DNA from: Hyphomicrobium sp. MC1
GTDB taxonomy: Bacteria > Pseudomonadota > Alphaproteobacteria > Rhizobiales > Hyphomicrobiaceae
DNA length: 64,000 bases
Reading direction: 5' to 3'
Assembly: GCF_000253295.1 (NCBI RefSeq)
Contig: NC_015717.1
Location: forward strand, 2,604,001 to 2,668,000
Under the pieces are notes generated by a model. That model did not search any database, had not been told where the DNA came from, and saw only the letters and a list, made by a program, of their open reading frames with translations. A program made the position numbers and the translations under genes. Shown piece by piece: positions 40,350 through 49,349 of this stretch (positions are counted from its first letter, which is position 1; each line of letters begins with the position of its first letter).

Positions 40350-41073
40350 GCGTTTCAGCCGCCTCGTTCAGCCGCTGAGGATTCGAGCACCGCAGCACGA
40401 GGTCGGACACCGGGCGGCCATTGCGCAATTGCGGGTAGCTGCCCATCGCCACGTCGCGATAGCGCTGCTGGTGTTTCGAGAAGATATCCGCGATCTCGCT
40501 TTCCGGGCGATCGACGGGAATGGTGATCGACAACAGCTTGGCGCCGGTTTCCAGCATCGGCGTCACGCTTGCGAGCATGGCGCGCATGACGCTCGGCACG
40601 CCCGCCATCACGAACACGTTGCCGATGCGAAACCCCGGGGCGACCGAGAGCGTATTGTCAATCAGCTCGGCGCCTGCGGGCGCTCTCGCCATGCGCAAGC
40701 GCGCAGCCGTCACCTCAAGCCCGCGGCCGGTATAATAGTCACGAAGCAGCTTTTCCGCGCGGGCGTCGATGCCGACCGAAACGCCGAAGGCCTTGCCGAT
40801 ACTGTCGGCGGTGATGTCGTCGTGCGTCGGACCGATGCCGCCGGTCGTGAACACATAGGTGTAGCGGGAGCGAAGCGCATTGACGGCCGAGACGATCTCA
40901 TCCTCATCGTCGGCGACGACGCGCACCTCCTGCAAGCGGATGCCGATGTTCGTCAAATGCTCGGCGACGGCGCCGATGTTCTCATCCTTGGTGCGGCCCG
41001 ACAGAATCTCGTCGCCGATGACCAGGAGGGCTGCCGTAACAATCCGTTCTTCCGTCAAGGTTCGCTCGTCCAT
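40327..41073 (-). CDS. CinA/MoaB-like molybdopterin-binding domain protein
   Basis: 248 residues. The MoCF-type fold is shown by ALLVIGDEILSGRTKDENI, FTTGGIGPTHDDITADSIGKAF, and the phosphate-contact region SVAPGFRIGNVFVMAGVPSVM. It matches the N-terminal half of CinA; the C-terminal deamidase domain is absent, as in many alphaproteobacterial “competence/damage-inducible protein A” entries. Role may be molybdopterin or nucleotide-related repair, not proven. Cytoplasmic. Divergent from sfsA with 87 bp between them. Confidence 0.88.
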   Translation of the reverse strand: MDERTLTEERIVTAALLVIGDEILSGRTKDENIGAVAEHLTNIGIRLQEVRVVADDEDEIVSAVNALRSRYTYVFTTGGIGPTHDDITADSIGKAFGVSVGIDARAEKLLRDYYTGRGLEVTAARLRMARAPAGAELIDNTLSVAPGFRIGNVFVMAGVPSVMRAMLASVTPMLETGAKLLSITIPVDRPESEIADIFSKHQQRYRDVAMGSYPQLRNGRPVSDLVLRCSNPQRLNEAAETLKAALNL

Positions 41074-41160
41074 CGCTGCTTTCAGCCGCCGTCATAGCAC
41101 CGCCGAACGCGCGGCGAAAATACTTGCCGGGCGGCGCCGAACGCCGATATGGCCTGATCC

Positions 41161-41880
41161 ATGAAATTTACACACCCTCTCGTGCCCGGCATTCTGATCC
41201 AGCGCTATAAGCGCTTTCTCGCGGACGTCACGACCGCAGGCGGCGTCACCGTCACTGCGAGTTGCCCCAATACGGGCTCGATGCTCGGCCTGACGAAGCC
41301 CGGCTCGAAGGTCTGGCTTTCGGAAAGCGACAGCCCGACGCGTAAATACCGGCATACCTGGGAAATGATCGAGGCCGACCTTGGGACGGGTCCGCACCTC
41401 GTCGGCATCAATACGGGACGACCGAACGCGCTCGTCACCGAAGCCATCGAGACCGGGACGATCGCCGAACTTGCCGGATATCCGATGTTGCGGCGCGAAG
41501 TGAAATACGGACTCAACAGCCGCATCGACGTGCTGCTTTCGGGCGGACGCGATAATCGCGACTGTTATGTCGAGGTGAAGAACGTGCATTTGATGCGCGA
41601 GAACGGCCTCGCCGAGTTTCCCGACAGCAAAACAGAGCGCGGTGCCAAACACTTGCGCGAACTTGCAAACATGGTTGGCGAAGGCCACCGCGCCGTGATG
41701 GTTTTTCTTGTGCAGCGCAGCGATGCAGAGAGTTTCAAGCTCGCGCGTGACATCGACCCCGCATATGCCGCCGCTTTTCAGGCTGCTGCAGCATCAGGTG
41801 TTGAAATGCTCTGCTATAAATGCCAGCTCAGCCCTACAGAAATCGCAGTTGAGAAACGCATCGAGATTGCGGATCTTTAA
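41161..41880 (+). CDS. sfsA: SfsA family DNA/RNA nuclease
   Basis: 239 residues, standard length. Conserved blocks: LIQRYKRFLADV, CPNTGSMLGLTKPGS, SDSPTRKYRHTWEMIE, the PD-(D/E)xK-like core GLNSRIDVLLSGG…CYVEVKNVHLM, and FPDSKTERGAKHL. First described as a sugar fermentation stimulation factor in E. coli; the family has OB-fold plus nuclease-fold features. It stands alone, divergent from the CinA-like gene. Biological role uncertain. Confidence 0.93.
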   Translation: MKFTHPLVPGILIQRYKRFLADVTTAGGVTVTASCPNTGSMLGLTKPGSKVWLSESDSPTRKYRHTWEMIEADLGTGPHLVGINTGRPNALVTEAIETGTIAELAGYPMLRREVKYGLNSRIDVLLSGGRDNRDCYVEVKNVHLMRENGLAEFPDSKTERGAKHLRELANMVGEGHRAVMVFLVQRSDAESFKLARDIDPAYAAAFQAAAASGVEMLCYKCQLSPTEIAVEKRIEIADL

Positions 41881-41987
41881 CGAGAAGGCCGGTCAACGGC
41901 TGAAACACACAAGAGAGAGGCAACGTACTCTCCAGCAGACGGCGTTTAGGGCGCCGGTCAAGGAAACGAAACCCAAGGTGACGATCG

Positions 41988-42485
41988 ATGTATTCACGTC
42001 GCGATTTTTCGAGGCTGGGGCTTGCCCTGGCCGGTGGCGTCGCAGCACTTAAATCGGCAACCGGCTTGGCGGCGGAAGGTTCGGCCGAGACATTCCAAGT
42101 TACGAAGTCGGACGCGGAGTGGCGCAAAGAGCTGACGCCGGAGCAGTACAACGTGCTGCGCAAGCAGGGCACCGAACGGGCGGGCACGTCGCCGCTCGAT
42201 GCAAACGACGCGCCGGGCACCTACCTTTGCGCCGGATGCCAGCTTGCACTGTTCTCGTCGGAAACGAAGTATCATAGCGGCACCGGCTGGCCGAGCTTCT
42301 GGAAGCCGCTTGATGGTGCGGTCGAGACGTCCACCGACAACAGCTACTTCATGACCCGCACGGAAGTTCATTGCCACCGCTGCGGCGGACATCTTGGTCA
42401 TGTGTTCGAAGACGGACCGAAGCCGACAGGCCTGCGCTACTGCATGAACGGCGTGGCTTTGAAGTTCGTGCCCAAAGTCGCCTAG
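41988..42485 (+). CDS. msrB: peptide-methionine (R)-S-oxide reductase, Tat-exported
   Basis: 165 residues. The N-terminus MYSRRDFSRLGLALAGG is a twin-arginine signal, ending near ATGLAAEG. The MsrB domain follows with zinc pairs CAGC and CHRCGG, the block YHSGTGWPSFWKP and catalytic Cys in GLRYCMNG. It reduces methionine-R-sulfoxide in periplasmic proteins; Tat export suggests folding with zinc in the cytoplasm first. ATG 41988 has AAGGTGA upstream. Enzyme firm; electron donor (MsrQ-like or other) not seen. Confidence 0.93.
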   Translation: MYSRRDFSRLGLALAGGVAALKSATGLAAEGSAETFQVTKSDAEWRKELTPEQYNVLRKQGTERAGTSPLDANDAPGTYLCAGCQLALFSSETKYHSGTGWPSFWKPLDGAVETSTDNSYFMTRTEVHCHRCGGHLGHVFEDGPKPTGLRYCMNGVALKFVPKVA

Positions 42486-42500
42486 CCAGCAAGCAAATCG

Positions 42501-44459
42501 TCAAGCGCTTTGGGCGAGAGCCTTGCTCTTGCCCGAAGCCAGAAATTCCGTCGCCTCGGTGGCGGGCATTGGCATTCCCAACAGATAGCCCTGCCCGAAC
42601 CCGACATGAAGTGCGCGCAGCCTTTGCAGCTGCTCGTCCGTCTCGATCCCTTCGGCGACAACCGTACAGTTCAGGTTGCGCGCAAGCTGCGTGATCGAGC
42701 GCACAATGAGATCGCTTTCGCGCGAACGCCCAAGCTGACTGACGAACAGCCGATCGATCTTGATGCGATCGAGCGGGAAGCTGACAAGATAGCTCAACGA
42801 CGAATAGCCGGTCCCGAAATCGTCAAGCGCGATCGAGACGCCGAGTTGTTTCAGCCGCTTGAGCTGATCGAGTGTCACCGGATCGTTTTGCAGCAAACTC
42901 GTCTCGGTGATCTCGATTTCGAGCCGATTGGCCGGAAGGCCCGATGACTTGAGCGCGCGCTCGACGCGTTGCGCGACATCGTCGGAGGCGATCTGCAACG
43001 GCGATAGATTGATGCCGACGACGACATCGGATGGCCACTTCGCGGCCTGAGCGCACGCAGCCTCGATCACCCAGCCGCCGATATCGTTCGCCATCCCGAT
43101 TTCATCGGCGATACTTAAGAATTGGGCAGGCGGCAGCAGACCGCGCAGCGGGTGCCGCCAACGAATGAGACACTCGAAGCCGGCAATTTCATTCTTGGTC
43201 AGGCCCTGGATCGGCTGGAAAAAGAGTTCCAGTTCGTTCTTGGCAAGCGCGCTCCGCAAGCCTTGCTCAACGGCCTGGCGCTCTTCCACCGAGCGCAGCA
43301 TGTCGGGCTCGAAAACGCAGTGCGCGTTGCGGCCCGCAGATTTGCTCGCGTACATCGCAAGATCGGCCTGCGTCAGCAGTTGATCGCCGGTAGAGTCGCT
43401 TTCGAAAGCGATGGCGACGCCAACGCTCGCGCCAATCTGCACGCGCTGACCTTCAAGAAAGAACGGATCGCATAACGCCGAGACGAGACGCATGGCCAGG
43501 GCCTGAGCCGTGGCGCGGCCGCAGATCTCCTGAGCGACGACAGCGAACTCGTCGCCGCCGAGGCGTGCTACCAGATCGCCGTCGCGGACGACCTTCGCGA
43601 TCCGCGACGCCGCCATTCGCAGCACCGCATCGCCCGCCGCGTGGCCGAAGGCATCGTTGACGCCTTTGAAGCGATCGAGGTCAATATAGAAGACGCCGTA
43701 TTCCGGCGACTGGTCGCGATCGGCGGCCAGCGTGTTGAGGCGGGCCATGAAAGCGCGGCGGTTGGCGACTCCCGTCAGGCCGTCGGTCATCGCGGCACGT
43801 TCGGTCTCTTCGCGCGCCGACACCAGGGCGGCAAAGGAGTCCTTCAGTTTTTCGACGGCCTCCAGGCGCTCGGCGAAAATCCGGGCGTTCGACGCAATGA
43901 GGCCGACGAGGAACATGAAATAGCTGAGCGCCAGTGCGGCGAGAATGAGATGGTTGTCGAGCGTGATGAACAGGCACTTCACCGCCAACGGGATCAGGAT
44001 CGTCGCGGCATAGAGGATCGCGGCGGCAGGAATGGGAGAGAGCAAGACGCTGCCGCTTGCCGCCATGCCGACTACAAGCGCAACAATGATGACCTCGCTG
44101 TTGGCAACCGTCCCGGTCCATAGCGTTCCGAGCAGACTCCAGGGCAGGGCCAGCAGGACACTAAACAGCAAGGCGTTTCGGGCCGGGCGGCGCGAGGTAT
44201 TTCTGCCGTTGGCAGACGTCCGGTGATTAGTACGGTTACGCAGTGACCGAATGCCGACAAAACTGCAAATCGCTAATGCAAAGAGCGTCCAGAGCACGAG
44301 CGCAGGCCATCGAATCAGGCCGCTGAATGCGATGGTGGCCAGCAGGACGTTGATTGCGTAACCAGCCATCGCCGCTGGCGTTGCCCGGGCGATACTCGCA
44401 AGTTGCTCCTTGTGGACGGATGACCACTTCCACCCGCCTTCATCATGCAGAAATTTCAC
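42501..44459 (-). CDS. GGDEF/EAL diguanylate cyclase-phosphodiesterase, membrane-bound
   Basis: 652 residues from a GTG at 44459. Roughly five to six hydrophobic segments (about 30-190) are followed by a helical linker, then a GGDEF domain with intact GGDEF at 301-305 and a preceding RxxD inhibitory-site pattern (292-295). The EAL domain has ECL at 429-431 in place of EAL, then TSLLQNDPVTLD and DDFGTGYSSLSYL, suggesting possible but not certain phosphodiesterase activity. It probably sets local c-di-GMP. Convergent with msrB by 16 bp. Nearby exopolysaccharide genes (52509-63707) make c-di-GMP control plausible but unproven. Confidence 0.9.
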   Translation of the reverse strand: MKFLHDEGGWKWSSVHKEQLASIARATPAAMAGYAINVLLATIAFSGLIRWPALVLWTLFALAICSFVGIRSLRNRTNHRTSANGRNTSRRPARNALLFSVLLALPWSLLGTLWTGTVANSEVIIVALVVGMAASGSVLLSPIPAAAILYAATILIPLAVKCLFITLDNHLILAALALSYFMFLVGLIASNARIFAERLEAVEKLKDSFAALVSAREETERAAMTDGLTGVANRRAFMARLNTLAADRDQSPEYGVFYIDLDRFKGVNDAFGHAAGDAVLRMAASRIAKVVRDGDLVARLGGDEFAVVAQEICGRATAQALAMRLVSALCDPFFLEGQRVQIGASVGVAIAFESDSTGDQLLTQADLAMYASKSAGRNAHCVFEPDMLRSVEERQAVEQGLRSALAKNELELFFQPIQGLTKNEIAGFECLIRWRHPLRGLLPPAQFLSIADEIGMANDIGGWVIEAACAQAAKWPSDVVVGINLSPLQIASDDVAQRVERALKSSGLPANRLEIEITETSLLQNDPVTLDQLKRLKQLGVSIALDDFGTGYSSLSYLVSFPLDRIKIDRLFVSQLGRSRESDLIVRSITQLARNLNCTVVAEGIETDEQLQRLRALHVGFGQGYLLGMPMPATEATEFLASGKSKALAQSA

Positions 44460-44867
44460 TTCCAGGCCTCAGTGCGCATTGAGACGGCGGCCACACTAGG
44501 CCGGAGCCCTTAACGATCCTGCTGCGCCAGGACGGATAATTCGTTAAGTTGCTCCCGCACTCGCAAAAAAAATCGCGCTTTCCGAGTGTTGCGCCGCGTC
44601 ACTCGCTGCAAGCACGATATGATAATTGAGAGCATAAGCGGCGCCGAGTAAGTTTTCGTTATGGCCCCGCGACCCGGGAGGCTTTGCGGCATGTTTCGGC
44701 CATTCCGGTGGCCCATGCGTACCCCGGTCATGTGATGCAGAAGCATCACACGAAGGGCAACGGATTCCGCAGGGCGGTGCGTTTTCTTCTCCGGGTGTAT
44801 GGGACAGAGCTTCCGCGTGCCAATCGTTCAGCCCGGCATGTGAAGTTCTTACGAGAGCAAAGAGACT
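44460..44867. other. control region of the RND efflux operon
   Basis: 408 bp with no gene. It contains a perfect palindrome at 44731-44750 and an AAAAAAAA tract near 44570. The divergent GGDEF/EAL gene and the RND operon both start from it. No recognised RNA gene, and no regulator gene adjoins. Confidence 0.6.
44731..44750. promoter_or_regulatory. perfect inverted repeat upstream of the RND operon
   Basis: TGTGATGC, AGAA, GCATCACA: 8-bp arms with a 4-nt centre, 118 bp before the adaptor ATG. The form is typical of a dimeric repressor operator (TetR or MarR type). No regulator gene is nearby, so the protein is unknown. A transcribed hairpin is the alternative. Confidence 0.45.
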
Positions 44868-46202
44868 ATGGCGTTACTCCGGTGGGTTTCTACGGTCGTC
44901 GTTATCGGTGCGATAGCGGGCGGCGTCTATTATACGATGCACGGAGGCAGCGGAGCGCCGGAGGATGGCGCCAAAGGCCGGAATGCGCGCGGCGGCTTCG
45001 GCGGCCCAGTTGCCGTTCTTGCCAAGGACGCCGCGAAGGCTGACGTGCCGATCTATCTCGAAGGCGTCGGCTCCGTTAAGGCTCTGAACACCGCGACCAT
45101 CCGGGCACAGGTCGACGGCCGCATTTTGAGCGTCAACTTCAAGGAAGGCCAGGACGTCAAGAAGGGCGATCTGCTCGCCAAGATCGACCCGGCGACCTAC
45201 CAGGCGCAGCTCGATCAGGCCGTAGCAAAGAAAGCGCTCGACGAAGCGCTGCTCGCCAACACCAAGCGCGACCTCGACCGTTACCAGAAGGTCGGCACGC
45301 TCGCCATTTCCCAGCAGCAGATTGACACCCAAGTCGCGCTGATCAAGCAACAGGAAGCGCAGATCAAATCCGACGTCGCGGCCATCGAGAATGCGCAGGC
45401 AATCCTTGGCTATACGACGATCGTGGCGCCGTTCGACGGCCGTACCGGCATCCGCCTCGTCGACGAAGGCAACCTCGTGCACGCCAATGACACCACCGGC
45501 ATCGTCGTGATTACGCAGGTGCAGCCGATCACGGCGACTTTCACGTTGCCGCAGCAGGAGTTGCCCACCCTGATCAAAGCCATCGAGACCGGTCCGTTGG
45601 TCGCGACGGCGCTGTCGACAGACGGCCAGACGGAACTCGAAACCGGTTCGCTGAAGGTCATCGACAATCAGGTCGACCAGCAAACCGGCACGATCAAGCT
45701 TAAGGCCGAATTCCCGAACGAGAAGCGTCAGCTTTGGCCGGGCCAGTTCGTCAATGTGCGGTTGCTGGTCGATACCGTCAAAGACGCGACGGTCGTGGCG
45801 ACGGAAGCCGTGCAGCGCGGACCCGACGGAACCTATGTGTTCGTCATCGGCCCCAACAACACCGCCGAGATGCGTGCCGTCAAGGTTTCGCGCCAGGACG
45901 ACAAGTTCGCGGTCATCGCCGAAGGCCTCAAGCCGGGCGACAAGGTCGTGACGAGCGGCTTCAGCCGTCTGAAGGACGGATCGACTGTCTCTATTAATGA
46001 CGGCACATCCGCGCCTGCCACCGACAAGCCGCACCACAAGAAGTCGCCGGACGGCAAAAAGTCGACCTCGGCGGATCAGAACGCGCAGGCCGCGCAGTTG
46101 CCGACGGAAGCCGCGCTCGTTACCGGCTCGACGTCAGGCGACGAACAGCGCCACGGCAAACATCGCCGCCACCACGACCAGGATAACGGCGCATCGCCAT
46201 GA
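44868..46202 (+). CDS. RND efflux periplasmic adaptor (MdtA-like)
   Basis: 444 residues. An N-terminal hydrophobic anchor (LLRWVSTVVVIGAIAGGVYY) is followed by barrel-sandwich, coiled-coil and beta-barrel regions: VPIYLEGVGSVKALNTATI, VDGRILSVNFKEGQDVKKGD, the long helical hairpin (about 105-175), and APFDGRTGIRLVDEGNLV. The C-terminal tail (about 385-444) is unusually long, with His/Lys and Ala-rich stretches. It links inner-membrane pump to outer-membrane channel. It overlaps the first permease by 4 bp (ATGA). Confidence 0.92.
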   Translation: MALLRWVSTVVVIGAIAGGVYYTMHGGSGAPEDGAKGRNARGGFGGPVAVLAKDAAKADVPIYLEGVGSVKALNTATIRAQVDGRILSVNFKEGQDVKKGDLLAKIDPATYQAQLDQAVAKKALDEALLANTKRDLDRYQKVGTLAISQQQIDTQVALIKQQEAQIKSDVAAIENAQAILGYTTIVAPFDGRTGIRLVDEGNLVHANDTTGIVVITQVQPITATFTLPQQELPTLIKAIETGPLVATALSTDGQTELETGSLKVIDNQVDQQTGTIKLKAEFPNEKRQLWPGQFVNVRLLVDTVKDATVVATEAVQRGPDGTYVFVIGPNNTAEMRAVKVSRQDDKFAVIAEGLKPGDKVVTSGFSRLKDGSTVSINDGTSAPATDKPHHKKSPDGKKSTSADQNAQAAQLPTEAALVTGSTSGDEQRHGKHRRHHDQDNGASP

Positions 46203-49200
46203 GCGTTTCGCACCTTTTCATCGTCCGTCCGATCGCGACGTCACTGCTTGCAGTAGCGACGATCCTCGGCGGCATTCTCGGCTACTTCGCGCTGCCGATC
46301 TCGTCGTTGCCACAGGTCGATTTCCCGACCGTCGAGGTGACGACCGAGCTTCCGGGCGCTAGCCCCGAGACGATGTCGACGCTCGTTACGGCGTCGCTCG
46401 AACGCCAGTTCGGACAGATCCAATCGCTCGCAGCGATGTCTTCTACGAGCTCGTTCGGGTTGAGCCGCATCACGCTGCAGTTCAACCTCGACCGCGATAT
46501 CGACGCCGCGGCGCAGGACGTCCAGGCAGCGATCAATGCCGCTGGCTCGACGCTGCCCAAAAACCTCCCCTACCCGCCGACCTATTCGAAGGTCAATCCG
46601 GCCGACACGCCGATCGTCACCTTAGCGCTGACGTCCGATACGCAATCGCTCAGGTCGCTGTCTGACCTTGCCGATACGCTTTTGGCGCAACGCTTGGCGT
46701 CGGTCTCGGGCGTCGGCCACGTATCGATCGAAGGCGGCATCAAGCCTGCGGTGCGCGTCGAAGCCGATGTCTCGCGGCTGGCGAGTTACGGCCTCAGCAT
46801 GGCCGATCTCAGCGCCGCGATTGCGAGCGCCAACGTCTCGGGGCCGAAAGGTTCGATCGACGGCGTGAAGCAATCCTACACGATTGCCGCCAACGACCAG
46901 ATCGACCAGGCGCACATCTATGAAGACGTCATCATCGCCTATCGGAACGAGGCGCCGGTCCGCGTCAAGGACGTCGCGAAGGTCACGGAAGGGCTGGAGA
47001 ATACACGCGTTGGCGGCTGGTATAACGGCAAGCCTGCGGTCATCGTCGACGTTCAGAGGCAGCCCGGCGCCAACGTCATCGATACGGTCAACCGCATCAA
47101 GGACGAACTGCCCCGCGTCGAACGTTCGATGCCGGCCGGCGTCAATCTGCAGATCGTCAGCGACCGCACCGGCACGATCGAGGCTTCCGTCCGCGACGTG
47201 CAGTTCACGCTCGTCCTGAGCGTCGGCCTCGTCGTCATGGTCGTGCTTTTGTTCCTACGCTCGCTGCGCGCGACGATCATTGCAGGCGTGGCGCTGCCGG
47301 TTTCTCTGATCGCCACGTTCGGCGTGATGTATTTCTGCGGCTTCAGTCTCGATAACCTGTCGCTGATGGCCTTGACGATCGGCACCGGCTTCGTCGTCGA
47401 CGACGCCATCGTCATGATCGAGAACGTCGTGCGCCACATCGAGAAGGGCGAGAAGCCGATGAAGGCGGCGCTCGATGGTGCGCGCGAAATCGGATTCACG
47501 GTGATCTCGCTGACGCTGTCGCTGATCGCCGTCTTCATCCCCCTGCTCTTCATGACGGGCCTCGTCGGGCGCATGTTCCGCGAGTTCGCGATGACCCTGA
47601 CGATTGCCGTCGTCGTCTCCGCGATCGTGTCTTTGACGCTGACGCCGATGATGTGTTCGAAGCTTCTGCGCGGCGGCCATGACGAGAAGTCGGGCATCAT
47701 CGGCCGCTTCATCGAGCGCGTGATCGCCGGTTACGACCGCTCGCTGGAATTCGTGTTCCGGCATCAGGGCGCGACGCTTATCGTGGCGCTGATGACCGTG
47801 GTCCTGACGATCTGGCTCTATGTCATCATGCCGAAGGGCTTCCTGCCCGACCAGGATACCGGCGCCATCACCGCCGTCGTCGAGGGCAGCCCGCAGATCT
47901 CGTTCACCGAAATGACGAAGCTGCAGAAGGACGTCGCAGCCATCGTCGCAACGGATAGAGACGTTGCCGGCGTCGCTTCGATCGTCGGCATCGGCCAGCT
48001 CAATGCGACCCAGAATGTGGGCAGCCTCAAGATCATGCTGAAGCCGCGCGACGAACGCGAGTCCAACGTCGTCGAGGTGATCCAGCGCCTGAAGCGCGAG
48101 GTCAAGACCGCGCCGGGCACGATGGTCTACTTCCAGCCGGTACAAGACGTGCAGATTTCAACGCAGTCGAGCCGCGCACGCTATCAGTATACGCTCGCCA
48201 GCACCGACAGCGCCGAGGTCACTGAGTGGTCGAAGAAGATGGCCGACGCGCTCAGGACATCGCCGTTCCTGCGCAACGTCGCAACGGAAGAAGTCGATGG
48301 CGGCCTGATCGCGCGGATCGACGTCGATCGTGTCGTCGCCGGACGCCTCGGCGTTACGATGCAGGCCATCAACGATGCGCTGAGCAATGCGTTTGGCCAA
48401 CGGCAGGTTTCGACGATTTACGAGCAGGCGAACCAGTATCGCGTCGTGCTGGAAGCCGCCGAGCAATATCGCAGCGACCCGTCACGCCTCAACCGGCTTT
48501 ACGTTGCATCAACGACGGCCGGGACGCCCGTGCTGCTGACGGCCGTCGCGAAAATCAAGTACGAGACGGCGCCGCTTGCGATCAGCCACCAGGATCAGTT
48601 CCCGGCCATCACGATCAGCTTCAACCTGGCGCCGAACGCGTCGTTGAGCGATGCGCTCGCGGCCATCGACACGGCAAAGAAGGATATCGACCTTCCCGCG
48701 ACGGTATCGGGCACGTTCTATGGCGACGCGGCGGAGTTTTCCAAGTCGCTGCAGAACCAGCCGTGGCTCATCCTGGCGGCCATCGTCACGATCTATATCG
48801 TGCTCGGCGTGCTTTATGAGAGCCTCATTCATCCGTTCACGATTTTGACGACGTTGCCGTCGGCTGGCATCGGTGCGGCGCTGGCACTGGAACTGACGGG
48901 CAACGACCTGTCGTTCGTGGCGCTGATCGGCATCATCCTGCTGATGGGCATCGTGAAGAAAAACGCGATCATGATGATCGACTTCGCGCTGGAAGCGGAG
49001 CGCGAGCGTGGACTATCGCCGCGGGCCTCGATCAAGGAAGCGGCACTTCTGCGCTTCCGACCGATCATGATGACGACGCTTGCGGCGCTGTTCGGCGCAT
49101 TGCCGCTGGCTCTCGAAAGCGGAACGGGATCGGAATTGCGCAACCCGCTCGGCATTACCATCGTCGGCGGCTTGCTGCTCAGCCAGCTGCTGACGCTTTA

Positions 49201-49345
49201 CACCACGCCCGTCATCTATCTGGCGATGGAACGGCTGCGCGCCCGGCTTGGCGGCCGCGCGCTCGACGCCAATGGCGAACCGGTTGCCGCTGCGCCGGAG
49301 CAATCACGGGCGATCACCGCGGGTAACCGCGAGGCTGCGGAGTAG
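46199..49345 (+). CDS. RND multidrug efflux permease (MdtB-like)
   Basis: 1048 residues with the AcrB layout: 12 membrane helices, two large periplasmic loops and the TM4 motif VVDDAIVMIENV containing the proton-relay aspartates. The opening SVSHLFIVRPIATSLLAVA and the block LPQVDFPTVEVTTELPGAS match the heteromeric MdtB/MdtC subclass. A second permease starts 4 bp after its stop, consistent with an MdtBC-type heterotrimer. Likely exports drugs, bile-like or metal-chelate compounds using the proton gradient. Substrate unknown; no outer-membrane channel gene follows. Confidence 0.93.
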   Translation: MSVSHLFIVRPIATSLLAVATILGGILGYFALPISSLPQVDFPTVEVTTELPGASPETMSTLVTASLERQFGQIQSLAAMSSTSSFGLSRITLQFNLDRDIDAAAQDVQAAINAAGSTLPKNLPYPPTYSKVNPADTPIVTLALTSDTQSLRSLSDLADTLLAQRLASVSGVGHVSIEGGIKPAVRVEADVSRLASYGLSMADLSAAIASANVSGPKGSIDGVKQSYTIAANDQIDQAHIYEDVIIAYRNEAPVRVKDVAKVTEGLENTRVGGWYNGKPAVIVDVQRQPGANVIDTVNRIKDELPRVERSMPAGVNLQIVSDRTGTIEASVRDVQFTLVLSVGLVVMVVLLFLRSLRATIIAGVALPVSLIATFGVMYFCGFSLDNLSLMALTIGTGFVVDDAIVMIENVVRHIEKGEKPMKAALDGAREIGFTVISLTLSLIAVFIPLLFMTGLVGRMFREFAMTLTIAVVVSAIVSLTLTPMMCSKLLRGGHDEKSGIIGRFIERVIAGYDRSLEFVFRHQGATLIVALMTVVLTIWLYVIMPKGFLPDQDTGAITAVVEGSPQISFTEMTKLQKDVAAIVATDRDVAGVASIVGIGQLNATQNVGSLKIMLKPRDERESNVVEVIQRLKREVKTAPGTMVYFQPVQDVQISTQSSRARYQYTLASTDSAEVTEWSKKMADALRTSPFLRNVATEEVDGGLIARIDVDRVVAGRLGVTMQAINDALSNAFGQRQVSTIYEQANQYRVVLEAAEQYRSDPSRLNRLYVASTTAGTPVLLTAVAKIKYETAPLAISHQDQFPAITISFNLAPNASLSDALAAIDTAKKDIDLPATVSGTFYGDAAEFSKSLQNQPWLILAAIVTIYIVLGVLYESLIHPFTILTTLPSAGIGAALALELTGNDLSFVALIGIILLMGIVKKNAIMMIDFALEAERERGLSPRASIKEAALLRFRPIMMTTLAALFGALPLALESGTGSELRNPLGITIVGGLLLSQLLTLYTTPVIYLAMERLRARLGGRALDANGEPVAAAPEQSRAITAGNREAAE

Positions 49346-49349
49346 GCGC

